In this document: in pieces, positions 1 to 8,456 of the stretch
How positions within the stretch are numbered: position 1 is the first letter of the stretch
Layout: every line of letters starts with the position of its first letter
Source of the DNA: Streptomyces sp. NRRL S-646
Lineage (GTDB): Bacteria > Actinomycetota > Actinomycetes > Streptomycetales > Streptomycetaceae
DNA: 64,000 nt
Assembly: GCF_000720765.1 (NCBI RefSeq)
Contig: NZ_JODC01000011.1
Span: 248,001 to 312,000, forward strand
Reading direction: 5' to 3'
Made by a program: the position numbers and the translations under genes
Notes under the pieces: generated by a model
What the model saw: the letters and a program-made list of their open reading frames with translations, nothing else
Told to the model about the DNA's origin: nothing
Databases searched by the model: none

Positions 1-97
1 ACACCGCGCTGCCAACCGGGCGGGTCCCGGTCACCGTGCGTATCGTTGTACTGCGCGGCTGTCAGTGACCGAGCGACAGCCGGGGAGGAGCGCCACG

Positions 98-685
98 ATG
101 ACCGTCCTTGACGACAGGATCGAGATGGCCGAGGAGTGCGACGAGCTGACGCTGGACGTCCTGTTCGAGTGGCTCGAGAAGATGCCCATCCCCGAGGGAA
201 CGAAGGTCGAGATCGTCGGGGGGAACATCTTCATGTCACCGCAGCGGCAGAGCCACTGGGAGATCATCTTCAGCATTGCGAAACAGTTGGACGCCAAGTA
301 CTCGCAGAAGCGGTTGGCATCGGACGTGCGGATCGACTTCCCCGGGCATCTGAACGGCTTCGCCTGCGACCTGGCGGCCATGGCCGAACGGTCGGTGAAG
401 GACGGCAAGGGCCGCTGGCGCTATCAGGACGTCGAATTCGTGGCCGAGGTCATCTCCAAGGACACGGCGGCCAACGACTACGGTCCGAAAAAGGACGCCT
501 ACGCCGCGGCCGAAGTGCCGGTGTACCTGGTCGTGGACCCGTACACCGGCGAGTGGCACCTGCACACCCTGCCGAAGGACGGCAAGTACCACAGCGACGT
601 CAGCTTTCCCTTCGGAGAGGACGTCGACCTGACGCGAACCGCGGTCGGCCTGGTCCTCAGGACCGACGAGTTCCCCCGCGACTGA
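98..685 (+). CDS. Uma2 family (DUF820) putative endonuclease-fold protein
   Basis: The 195-residue product matches the Uma2/DUF820 family, which has a PD-(D/E)XK nuclease fold; its cellular role in actinobacteria is not established. Visible family features are the early VEIVGG strand (residues 37-42), an acidic residue at D91 (ACDLAAM), then E117 and K121 (AEVISKD), the expected order for a PD-(D/E)XK core. The start was set at the ATG at 98 because GGGGAGGAG lies 8-16 nt upstream; an in-frame ATG at 65 lacks a ribosome site. Length is normal for the family. It stands alone, convergent with the exporter gene that follows. Confidence 0.85.
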   Translation: MTVLDDRIEMAEECDELTLDVLFEWLEKMPIPEGTKVEIVGGNIFMSPQRQSHWEIIFSIAKQLDAKYSQKRLASDVRIDFPGHLNGFACDLAAMAERSVKDGKGRWRYQDVEFVAEVISKDTAANDYGPKKDAYAAAEVPVYLVVDPYTGEWHLHTLPKDGKYHSDVSFPFGEDVDLTRTAVGLVLRTDEFPRD

Positions 686-700
686 CCCGCCCCCGGCCGC

Positions 701-2059
701 CTACGCCACCGCCGCCAGCTCCTCCTGCCGCTCCCGTGGCACGAACCGCACATGCGGGTGGCCGCGGTTCCAGCCGACCGACAGGCGCAGGTTGCCCACC
801 CTGGCGAGGATCACCCCGATGGTGACGGCCGCCGCCGCGGCGATCACGCCGCCCACGGCCAGGCCCGCCCGGACGCCGTAGGAGTCCGTGATCCAGCCCG
901 CGATGGGTGCGCCGATCGGGGATCCGCCGAGGAAGACCATCATGTAGAGGGCCATCACCCGGCCGCGCATGGCCGGATCGGTTGCCATCTGGATGCTGGT
1001 GTTGGCGGTGACGTTGACCGTCATGCCGAACATGCCGAGGGGGGCCATCAGCAGGGCGAACAGCCACAGCGAGGGGGCGGTCGCGGCGACGATCTCCATC
1101 GCGCCGAAGGCCACCGCCGCCGCGATCAGGACGCGCATCCGGGCGGTGCCGCGCCGCGCGGCGAGCAGGGCGCCCGCCAGTGAACCGACCGCCATCAGCG
1201 TGTTGAAGAGGCTGTAGGAGCCGGCGCCCGCGTGGAAGACGTCGTCCGCGAAGGCCGAGAGATAGACCGGGAAGTTGAAGCCGAAGGTGCCGATGAACCC
1301 GACGAGGACGATCGTCCAGATCAGGTCCGGGCGCCCGGCGACATAGTGGAGCCCCTCCCGCAGCTGGCCCTTCCCGCGCGGTGCCCGCTCGACGACGTAC
1401 AGCTCGCGCGCCCGCATCAGCAGCAGGCCGGCCACCGGGGCGACGAAGGACAGACCGTTGAAGAGGAACGCCCAGCCGGTGCCCACGCCGGTGATCATCA
1501 GGCCGGCCACGGCGGGGCCGACCAGACGGGCGGACTGGAAGTTCGCGGAGTTGAGGCTCACCGCGTTCTGCAACTGGTCCGGGCCGACCATCTCGGAGAC
1601 GAAGGACTGGCGGGCCGGGTTGTCGACGACCGTGGCGAGGCCGACGGCGAGGGCGGCGAGGTAGACGTGCCAGACCTGGACGTGGCCGGAGAGGGTGAGC
1701 GCGGCGAGCGCGATACCGCTGACGGCCATCGAGGTCTGGGTGACGAGCAGCGTACGGCGCTTGGGCAGGCGGTCGACGAGGACGCCGCCGTAGAGGCCGA
1801 GGAGCAGCATCGGCAGGAACTGCAGGGCCGTCGTGACGCCGACGGCCGTGGCGGAGCCGGTGAGGCTCAGGACCAGCCAGTCCTGGGCGATGCGCTGCAT
1901 CCAGGTGCCTATGTTGGAGACGACCTGGCCCATGAAGAACAGGCGGTAGTTCCTGACCTTCAGCGAGCTGAACATCGAGGACTTGCGGGAAGGCGGGGGT
2001 GAAACGGGGGTAGTAGGTGTCGGTGCGGGGGCGGAATCTGCTCCGGGTCCCGTACTCAA
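701..2059 (-). CDS. MFS drug-efflux type transporter
   Basis: A 452-residue major facilitator protein of the MFS_3/EntS-like group, with about 12 hydrophobic segments filling residues 30-430. The start is a TTG at 2059; GAGGAGG sits 9 nt upstream, and the next in-frame ATG (residue 29) would remove the charged amino terminus that precedes helix 1. It lies 24 nt downstream of a MarR regulator on the same strand, the usual layout of a MarR-controlled efflux pump. The substrate is unknown; export of a small toxic compound is inferred from family and context. Confidence 0.9.
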   Translation of the reverse strand: MSTGPGADSAPAPTPTTPVSPPPSRKSSMFSSLKVRNYRLFFMGQVVSNIGTWMQRIAQDWLVLSLTGSATAVGVTTALQFLPMLLLGLYGGVLVDRLPKRRTLLVTQTSMAVSGIALAALTLSGHVQVWHVYLAALAVGLATVVDNPARQSFVSEMVGPDQLQNAVSLNSANFQSARLVGPAVAGLMITGVGTGWAFLFNGLSFVAPVAGLLLMRARELYVVERAPRGKGQLREGLHYVAGRPDLIWTIVLVGFIGTFGFNFPVYLSAFADDVFHAGAGSYSLFNTLMAVGSLAGALLAARRGTARMRVLIAAAVAFGAMEIVAATAPSLWLFALLMAPLGMFGMTVNVTANTSIQMATDPAMRGRVMALYMMVFLGGSPIGAPIAGWITDSYGVRAGLAVGGVIAAAAAVTIGVILARVGNLRLSVGWNRGHPHVRFVPRERQEELAAVA

Positions 2060-2083
2060 AAGGGTTCGCCTCCTCGATGTGGC

Positions 2084-2539
2084 TTACAGATGCGCGAGTT
2101 TCTCCAGCACGGGGGCGGCGGCGCGCAGTTTGGCCCACTCGTCCTCGTCGAGGCCGTCGACCAGGTTGGCCAGGAAAGCGTTCCGCTTGGCGCGGCTCTC
2201 CGCGAGCATGGCCTCGGCCTGTTCGGTCTTGGTGACGACCTTCTGGCGCCGGTCCTCGGGGTGCGGCTCCAGCCGGACCAGGCCCTTGGCCTCGAGCAGC
2301 GCGACGATGCGGGTCATCGACGGCGGCTGCACGTGCTCCTTGCGGGCGAGCTCGCCCGGCGTGGCGCTACCGCAGTTGGAGAGGGTGCCCAGCACCGACA
2401 TCTCGGTGGGGCTGAGCGACTCGTCGACCCGCTGGTGCTTGAGTCGACGGGACAGCCGCATGACAGCTGATCGCAGGGAGTTCACGGCGGCAGCGTCGTC
2501 GCCATGGCTGAGGTCCGACATGTCCTTAGAGTAACTCAT
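2084..2539 (-). CDS. MarR family transcriptional regulator
   Basis: A 151-residue winged-helix protein. The core LSPTEMSVLGTL helix, the recognition region around PGELARKEHV, and the wing with PEDRRQK are typical MarR. It is the first gene of a two-gene unit with the MFS exporter, so local repression of the pump is likely, relieved by a ligand. Two starts are possible (ATG at 2539 or 2521); the upstream one is given, with a short AGGG just before it. Candidate operator sequences with ACTCAT half-sites lie at 2529-2537 and 2665-2680. Confidence 0.88.
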   Translation of the reverse strand: MSYSKDMSDLSHGDDAAAVNSLRSAVMRLSRRLKHQRVDESLSPTEMSVLGTLSNCGSATPGELARKEHVQPPSMTRIVALLEAKGLVRLEPHPEDRRQKVVTKTEQAEAMLAESRAKRNAFLANLVDGLDEDEWAKLRAAAPVLEKLAHL

Positions 2540-2664
2540 TACCCTCGCTAAAGACCACGAGTGACGCGCCGAATGCCCGTGACTCGCGCCACTGAGCCCC
2601 GAGGGACTGAACCCGGAGGGACTGGGGCGTGGGGGCCTGGGGACCTCCGCCAGGAAACATCACA

Positions 2665-2680
2665 TCACTCATATGAGTGA
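2665..2680. promoter_or_regulatory. 16-bp perfect palindrome, candidate MarR operator
   Basis: TCACTCATATGAGTGA is a perfect 16-bp palindrome between the marR-mfs unit and a divergent small gene. An ACTCAT half-site also overlaps the marR start at 2533-2539. Such a site is a reasonable operator for the adjacent MarR protein; this is inference from position and symmetry only. Confidence 0.4.
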
Positions 2681-2734
2681 GTCGGCTCCGGAAAGTGACC
2701 CGTTGCCCACCGGGGTGCGGCGAACCTCGTGTTC

Positions 2735-2917
2735 ATGGGGACACACGTGCTCAGCCTGCGGATAGACGGAGAGCTGCTCGACCGCCTCCGGGACCGTGCC
2801 GCCAAAAGGGGAATGAGCGTCCAGGACTATGTGGTCCGGACGCTCATTCGGGACGACTTCGACGAGCGGTTCCAGGCCGCCGTCGAGGAGACGGAGAGGT
2901 TCTACGGCGTCACCTGA
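2735..2917 (+). CDS. Small ribbon-helix-helix-like protein
   Basis: A 60-residue basic/acidic protein with a LSLRIDGELLDRLRDRA strand-helix, a short turn (KRGMSVQDYV) and a second helix, the shape of a CopG/Arc-type ribbon-helix-helix DNA-binding protein or antitoxin. An alternative GTG start lies 6 nt upstream (2729). No toxin-like partner is seen next to it; the following gene is the convergent purine permease. A DNA-binding role is inferred from the fold pattern alone. Confidence 0.65.
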   Translation: MGTHVLSLRIDGELLDRLRDRAAKRGMSVQDYVVRTLIRDDFDERFQAAVEETERFYGVT

Positions 2918-2927
2918 CGCCCTTCGG

Positions 2928-4379
2928 TCAGGTCAGACCCAGCGCGGGCATCAGGTAGTAGAAGCCGAACACCGCCGCGACGACGTACATCGCCACCGGG
3001 ACCTCCCGGCCCCGGCCGGCCGCCAGACGCAGCACCACGAAGGTGATGAAGCCCATGCCGATGCCGTTGGTGATCGAGTAGGTGAACGGCATCATCACCA
3101 TCGTCACAAAGGCGGGGATGGCGATCGTGTAGTCGGCCCAGTCGATCTCCTTGACGGAGCCGGCCAGGATCAGGAAGCCCACCGCGAGCAGGGCCGGGGT
3201 CGCCGCCTGGGACGGGACCATCGTGGCGACGGGGGTCAGGAACAGGGCGACGGCGAACAGACCGCCGGTGACGACGTTCGCGAAGCCCGTACGGGCGCCC
3301 TCGCCGACGCCCGCCGTGGACTCCACGAACGCGGTGGTGGCCGAGGAGGAGCTGGCGCCGCCGGTCGCGACCGCGAGGCCGTCGATGAACAGGACCTTGT
3401 TGATGCCCGGCATATAGCCCTGGGCGTCGGTCAGCTTGGCCTCGTCGCTGACGCCCATGATCGTGCCCATCGCGTCGAAGAAGCACGACAGCAGCACGGT
3501 GAAGACGAAGAGGATGCCGGTCAGCACGCCGACGTGGGAGAAGCCGCCGAACAGGCTGACTTTTCCGATCAGGCCGAAGTCCGGGGTGGCGACCGGGTTG
3601 CCGGGCCACTTGGGCGTCGTCAGACCCCAGGTCGGGATCTTCGCGACGGCGTTGATGATCAGCGCGAGGACCGTCATCGTGACGATCGAGATCAGGATCG
3701 CGCCGGAGACCTTGCGGACGATCAGCGCGAGGGTGAGCAGCGCGCCCAGGATGAAGACCAGGACGGGCCAGCCGTTGAGGTGTCCGGTGGCGCCGAGCTG
3801 GAGCGGGACGGTGGTCTGGGCGACGTCCGGGATACGGGAGACGAAGCCCGAGTCGACCAGGCCGATCAGCATGATGAACAGGCCGATACCGATGGAGATC
3901 GCCTTGCGCAGGCTGTAGGGCACGGCGTTCATGACGCGCTCGCGCAGTCCGGTGGCGACCAGCAGCATCACGATGAAGCCGGCCAGGACCACCATGCCCA
4001 TGGCGTCCGGCCAGGACATCCGGGGAGCGAGCTGGAGCGCGACAACCGAGTTCACACCCAGACCGGCGGCGAGCGCGATCGGCACGTTGCCGACGACACC
4101 CATGAGGAGCGTGGTGAACGCCGCTGTCACGGCCGTCGCCGTGACCAGCTGGCCGTTGTCGAGCTGGTGCCCGTACATGTCCTTCGCGCTGCCCAGGATG
4201 ATCGGGTTCAGCACGATGATGTAGGCCATCGCGAAGAAGGTGGCGAAACCGCCGCGGATCTCGCGCGGCAGGGTGCTGCCCCGCTCGGAGATCTTGAAGT
4301 AGCGGTCGAGGGCACCGAACGCGGGCTGGGCCCCGGGTCGGTCGGGAGCGGGGACCTTGGTGGGGGCCGAGCTGGACAT
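2928..4379 (-). CDS. NCS2 (AzgA-type) guanine/hypoxanthine permease
   Basis: A 483-residue membrane protein of the nucleobase:cation symporter-2 superfamily, AzgA/GhxP branch. The amino-terminal block LDRYFKISERGSTLPREIRGG followed by FATFFAMAYIIVLNP is characteristic of this branch, and the SSSATTAFVEST segment (positions near 3300-3360) corresponds to the substrate-site region. About 12-14 hydrophobic segments are visible. It probably imports guanine, hypoxanthine or adenine. The ATG at 4379 has AGGA 7 nt upstream. It is divergent from the DUF2530 gene. Confidence 0.9.
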   Translation of the reverse strand: MSSSAPTKVPAPDRPGAQPAFGALDRYFKISERGSTLPREIRGGFATFFAMAYIIVLNPIILGSAKDMYGHQLDNGQLVTATAVTAAFTTLLMGVVGNVPIALAAGLGVNSVVALQLAPRMSWPDAMGMVVLAGFIVMLLVATGLRERVMNAVPYSLRKAISIGIGLFIMLIGLVDSGFVSRIPDVAQTTVPLQLGATGHLNGWPVLVFILGALLTLALIVRKVSGAILISIVTMTVLALIINAVAKIPTWGLTTPKWPGNPVATPDFGLIGKVSLFGGFSHVGVLTGILFVFTVLLSCFFDAMGTIMGVSDEAKLTDAQGYMPGINKVLFIDGLAVATGGASSSSATTAFVESTAGVGEGARTGFANVVTGGLFAVALFLTPVATMVPSQAATPALLAVGFLILAGSVKEIDWADYTIAIPAFVTMVMMPFTYSITNGIGMGFITFVVLRLAAGRGREVPVAMYVVAAVFGFYYLMPALGLT

Positions 4380-4491
4380 TGGATGTTCCTACGAGCAGAT
4401 ATGGACACAGGGAAACCGTTTCAGTATGAACATATGAGAGTGCCGGCGCTATCTCCGCGCGTAGATGTGATCGCCTCGTAAGCTTGGGCGC

Positions 4492-4776
4492 ATGGCGAAG
4501 TGGACCCCCCAGCACGAGGCGCCGGAGCCCCTTGAGGGCCCCGTGGTCGCCACCATCACCGGCGGCACGATCCTCTGGTTCGTCCTCTTCCTGGTGCAGC
4601 TTCCCTTCTACGGCTGGTTCGACGACCACGGGCACACATGGTGGCTGTGGACGTGCCTGGCCGGGGGCGTGCTCGGGCTGTACGGCGTGTGGTTCGTGAG
4701 GAAGCGGGACGCTGCCATCAAGAGGGCCGCTGACGCGGGGTCTGCGCCGGCGGAACAGGCGACGTCGGCGGATTAG
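4492..4776 (+). CDS. DUF2530 membrane protein
   Basis: A 94-residue protein with two predicted membrane helices (about residues 25-45 and 53-72) separated by the conserved FDDHGHTWWLW loop typical of DUF2530, followed by RKRDAAIKRAA and an alanine-rich tail. The function of the family is unknown. It is divergent from the purine permease and ends just before a dispersed repeat that may terminate its transcription. Confidence 0.85.
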   Translation: MAKWTPQHEAPEPLEGPVVATITGGTILWFVLFLVQLPFYGWFDDHGHTWWLWTCLAGGVLGLYGVWFVRKRDAAIKRAADAGSAPAEQATSAD

Positions 4777-4796
4777 GCACCCGGCGGTGTGCACGC

Positions 4797-4872
4797 CCTG
4801 CTGGGGGCTGCCGCCCCCCAGACCCCCGCTTTTCGGCCTGAACGGCCTCGTCCTCAAACGCCGGACGGGCCG
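4797..4872. repeat. Dispersed Streptomyces intergenic repeat, family A (copy 1)
   Basis: The intergenic stretch 4777-4978 is dominated by a repeat with a GGGGGCTGCCGCCCCC hairpin followed by GCCTGAACGGCCTCGTC and AACGCCGGACGGGC. Near-identical copies lie at 11712-11810 and, inverted, at 21111-21186. The hairpin could act as a terminator for the DUF2530 gene. Such repeats are common between Streptomyces genes. Confidence 0.7.
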
Positions 4873-4978
4873 AGTGACGCCCCCACGTACACCCACCGCA
4901 CGAGTTCGCTCCTCCCCAGGTCGGATCTTCCGGGCCCTCGGCGGGTGAAGCCGTAAATCCACACGTACCGTCGAATGC

Positions 4979-7372
4979 ATGACGCACATCGACGCGGGCG
5001 CGGAGCTCGACCCTGTGCACCCCGTACCCGTTCCGGTGACGGCGCGGGGGCTGACCGCGGCCGAGGTGGCCGAGCGGGTCGCGCGGGGGCAGGTCAACGA
5101 CGTTCCGGTGCGCAGCAGCCGGTCGATGGGCGAGATCGTCCGGGCGAACGTCTTCACCCGGTTCAACGCGATCATCGGTGCGCTCTGGCTGATCATGCTG
5201 TTCGTCGCGCCGTTCCAGGACAGCCTGTTCGGGTACGTGATCATCGCCAACACCGGCATCGGCATCATCCAGGAGTGGCGGGCGAAGAAGACCCTGGACT
5301 CGCTGGCGGTGATCGGGGAGGCACGGCCCACGGTGCGGCGGGACGGGGTGGCCGCCGCGATCAGCACCTCGGAGATCGTGCTCGACGACCTGATCGAGTT
5401 CGGGCCGGGGGACAAGGCCGTGGTCGACGGGGTGTGCGTCGAGGCCGACGGGCTGGAGATCGACGAGTCGCTGCTCACAGGCGAGGCCGACCCGGTGGTC
5501 AAGAAGCCCGGGGACCAGGTCATGTCGGGCAGCTTCGTGGTGGCCGGCGGCGGCGCCTTCAAGGCCACCAAGGTGGGCCGCGAGGCCTACGCCGCCCAGC
5601 TCGCCGAGGAGGCCTCCCGCTTCACCCTGGTCCACTCCGAGCTGCGTACCGGTATCTCGACGATCCTCAAGTACGTGACGTGGATGATGATCCCGACCGC
5701 GATCGGCCTGGTCGTCAGCCAGCTGGTGGTCAAGCAGCACGGCTTCAAGGACTCGATCGCGCGCACGGTCGGCGGCATCGTCCCCATGGTCCCGGAGGGC
5801 CTGGTCCTGCTGACCTCGGTGGCCTTCGCGATAGGTGTCATCCGCCTTGGCCGAAAACAGTGCCTGGTCCAGGAACTCCCCGCCATCGAGGGCCTCGCCC
5901 GTATCGACACCGTCTGCCTCGACAAGACCGGCACCCTCACCGAGGGCGGCATGGACGTCACCGAGCTCAGGCCGCTGCAGGGCGCCGACGAGTCGTACGT
6001 ACGCAAGGTCCTCGGCGCCCTCGGCGAGTCCGACCCGCGGCCGAACGCCTCACTCCAGGCGATCATCGACGCCTACCCGGACGTGGAGGACTGGCGCTGC
6101 ACCGAATCACTCCCCTTCTCCTCCGCCCGCAAGTACAGCGGCGCCACGTTCAGCGAGGGCAACGGCGAGTCGAGTACGTGGCTGCTGGGGGCGCCCGACG
6201 TGCTGCTGGCCGCCGGCGACCCGGCCCTCAAGGAGACCGGGCGGCTCAACGAACAGGGTCTGCGGGTGCTGCTGCTCGCCCGGGCCGGCCGCGACCTGGA
6301 CGATCCCGAGCCCGCGAACGGGGCCAGGCCCGCCGCCCTCGTCGTCCTCGAACAGCGCCTGCGCCCCGACGCGGCCGACACCCTGCGCTACTTCGCCGAC
6401 CAGGACGTCCGCGCCAAGGTCATCTCCGGCGACAACGCGGTGTCGGTCGGCGCGGTGGCCGCCAAGCTGGGCCTGACCGGCACGACCGTGGACGCACGCC
6501 ACCTCCCCCCGGAGCAGGAGGAAATGGCGAAGTCCCTCGACAAGGGCACGGTGTTCGGACGGGTCACCCCGCAGCAGAAGCGGGACATGGTCGGCGCCCT
6601 GCAGTCCCGTGGGCACACGGTCGCGATGACCGGCGACGGCGTGAACGACGTCCTCGCCCTCAAGGACGCCGACATCGGCGTGTCCATGGGCTCGGGTTCG
6701 GAGGCCACCCGGGCGGTCGCGCAGATCGTGCTGCTGAACAACAGCTTCGCGACGCTGCCCTCGGTGGTCGCGGAGGGCCGACGGGTCATCGGCAACATCA
6801 CGCGCGTGGCGACCCTGTTCCTGGTGAAGACGGTCTACTCGGTGCTACTGGCGGTGCTGGTGGTGTGCTGGCAGGTGGAATATCCCTTCCTGCCGCGCCA
6901 CTTGACGCTCCTGTCGACCTTGACGATCGGCATTCCGGCGTTCTTCCTCGCCCTGGCCCCCAACAAGGAACGGGCGAAACCCCACTTCGTACGGCGGGTG
7001 ATGCGGTACTCGATCCCGGGCGGGGTGGTGGCCGCGGTGGCGACCTTCGTGACGTATCTGATGGCCCGTCACTACTACACGGGCCCGGGGCAGTTGGACG
7101 CGGAGACCAGTGCGGCAACCCTGACTCTGTTCCTGATCTCCATGTGGGTCCTGGCGATCATCGCCCGCCCGTACACCTGGTGGCGGATCGCCCTGGTGGC
7201 CTCGATGGGCGTGGCGTTCCTCTTCGTACTGATCGTGCCGTCGCTCCAGCACTTCTTCGCGCTGAAGCTGGTCGGCGAGACGATGCCGTGGGTCGCGGTC
7301 GGCATCGCGGCGGTGGCGGCGGTCGCCCTGGAGATGCTGTGGAAGTGGGTCGACCGCCGCTTTCCTGCCTAG
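4979..7372 (+). CDS. ctpE: CtpE-like P-type (HAD-IC) cation-transporting ATPase
   Basis: A 797-residue P-type ATPase, the length I recall for mycobacterial CtpE, a calcium-uptake ATPase. The actuator motif LTGEAD is at 166-171, the helix-4 segment GGIVPMVPEGLVLL (265-278) is the CtpE-type variant, the phosphorylated aspartate is D315 in DKTGTLT, and the hinge GDGVNDVLALKDADIG lies near 550. There is no N-terminal heavy-metal-binding domain. About eight to ten membrane segments are visible. Calcium transport is inferred from family similarity. The ATG at 4979 has no clear ribosome site. It stands alone, convergent with a secreted-protein gene. Confidence 0.85.
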   Translation: MTHIDAGAELDPVHPVPVPVTARGLTAAEVAERVARGQVNDVPVRSSRSMGEIVRANVFTRFNAIIGALWLIMLFVAPFQDSLFGYVIIANTGIGIIQEWRAKKTLDSLAVIGEARPTVRRDGVAAAISTSEIVLDDLIEFGPGDKAVVDGVCVEADGLEIDESLLTGEADPVVKKPGDQVMSGSFVVAGGGAFKATKVGREAYAAQLAEEASRFTLVHSELRTGISTILKYVTWMMIPTAIGLVVSQLVVKQHGFKDSIARTVGGIVPMVPEGLVLLTSVAFAIGVIRLGRKQCLVQELPAIEGLARIDTVCLDKTGTLTEGGMDVTELRPLQGADESYVRKVLGALGESDPRPNASLQAIIDAYPDVEDWRCTESLPFSSARKYSGATFSEGNGESSTWLLGAPDVLLAAGDPALKETGRLNEQGLRVLLLARAGRDLDDPEPANGARPAALVVLEQRLRPDAADTLRYFADQDVRAKVISGDNAVSVGAVAAKLGLTGTTVDARHLPPEQEEMAKSLDKGTVFGRVTPQQKRDMVGALQSRGHTVAMTGDGVNDVLALKDADIGVSMGSGSEATRAVAQIVLLNNSFATLPSVVAEGRRVIGNITRVATLFLVKTVYSVLLAVLVVCWQVEYPFLPRHLTLLSTLTIGIPAFFLALAPNKERAKPHFVRRVMRYSIPGGVVAAVATFVTYLMARHYYTGPGQLDAETSAATLTLFLISMWVLAIIARPYTWWRIALVASMGVAFLFVLIVPSLQHFFALKLVGETMPWVAVGIAAVAAVALEMLWKWVDRRFPA

Positions 7373-7384
7373 GCCCGGGCCTGC

Positions 7385-8269
7385 TTACTGCACGTCGACG
7401 AAGTCACCCGTGGCGTTGACCGCCGGGGTGGTCGTGGTGCCTGCGAAGGAGTAGCGGTAGTAGCCGTCGACTGTGGCCGTGGTCGTCGTCTTCAGGTCAC
7501 CCGTGGTGCTCGTCTTGATGGTCTTCAGCGTGGTGTAGGTGCTGGAGCCCTTCTTGCGGAACTGCAGCTTCACCGGCTGGGTGCTGTAGCCGTGGTACTT
7601 GTTGTCCTCCCAGTTGGCGCGGGAGAGCTTGCCGACGACGGTGATGGTCTTGCCCTTCTTCACCGGCTCCGGGGTGGCGTTGACCGTCAGCTTGGAGTTG
7701 CGCTGGACGAGGGTGGTGCCGAGGCCGCCCTGCAAGGAGTGGTCCCCGGTGCTGTACTGCAGCGCGAGCGCGCCGGCCGACCATGTGCCCGCGTCCGAGT
7801 TGAGCAGGTCACCGGCGGTGTCGTCTTCGTTCAGCGGGAAGATGTCGATGTTTCCCGTGCAGTTGGCAGTGGTGTCCGAGGTGGCCGTGCAGGTGGCCGG
7901 CAGCTCGCCGCCGAGCACGTTCTGGGCGCTGTCGATCGAGCTGCCCTTGTAGATGATCGGGCCGCTGTCGAAGTCGCTGGAGTTGATCTTGTAGTTCGCC
8001 CCGTGGGTCAGCGTGTAGGTGACCGTGGTGGCGACGTGGTTCGTGGTGCCGACCTTGACCGCCTTGGCGATCTTGAGGTTGGAGAAGGTGACGCCGAGGT
8101 CCGCGGCGGCGGCGTCACTGCTGAACGCGGTCTTGCCGGGCTGCGCGGCAAGAAGCTTCGCGGCCTCCGTCTTGTACGACGGGGCGTCGGCGGCGTGCGC
8201 GGCCGGCAGGGCGAAGGCGGAGATGGCCAGGGCGCCGGAGACGGCGGCCACGGTGGCACGTATGCGCAT
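7385..8269 (-). CDS. Secreted protein of unknown function
   Basis: A 294-residue exported protein. The signal peptide is clear: MRIR, a hydrophobic core over residues 5-20, and a probable AHA-ADA cleavage site near residue 26. The mature part is rich in Thr, Ser, Gly and Asn and looks beta-rich; its second half (PEPVKKGKTITVVGKLSRANW...) resembles repeated Ig-like cell-surface modules. Four cysteines in two close pairs (CTATSDTTANC and context) may form a disulfide. The ATG at 8269 has GGGGA 5-6 nt upstream. No enzymatic motif is seen. Confidence 0.8.
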   Translation of the reverse strand: MRIRATVAAVSGALAISAFALPAAHAADAPSYKTEAAKLLAAQPGKTAFSSDAAAADLGVTFSNLKIAKAVKVGTTNHVATTVTYTLTHGANYKINSSDFDSGPIIYKGSSIDSAQNVLGGELPATCTATSDTTANCTGNIDIFPLNEDDTAGDLLNSDAGTWSAGALALQYSTGDHSLQGGLGTTLVQRNSKLTVNATPEPVKKGKTITVVGKLSRANWEDNKYHGYSTQPVKLQFRKKGSSTYTTLKTIKTSTTGDLKTTTTATVDGYYRYSFAGTTTTPAVNATGDFVDVQ

Positions 8270-8456
8270 GTGTTCCCCAAGTGGAGAAAGTGATCGTGGA
8301 GCCTGTTGGCTCAGGGGGTCAGATCCGTGACGGTTGTGAAAAGTTGTACGAAGGAAGGGGATTTTTGACGGGAATTGCGATCCCCTTGCCAAGATCGGAA
8401 AAACGGCCGCCCCGGGATCCCCGGCCTGACAGGTCGTGCCCCTCAGTCCGTGCCCC

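Noticed and set aside
657..2138. Long minus-strand frame overlapping the MFS gene
   Set aside because: Arg/Pro/Gly-rich shadow of the real transporter frame; no hydrophobic segments.
4797..4872. Insertion sequence
   Set aside because: Only short repeats with hairpins; no transposase gene or terminal inverted repeats with target duplication were found anywhere in the window.
2902..5571. Very long minus-strand open frame over the purine permease and ATPase
   Set aside because: It is a GC-frame shadow: it overlaps two well-supported genes and has arginine/histidine-rich composition with no family features.
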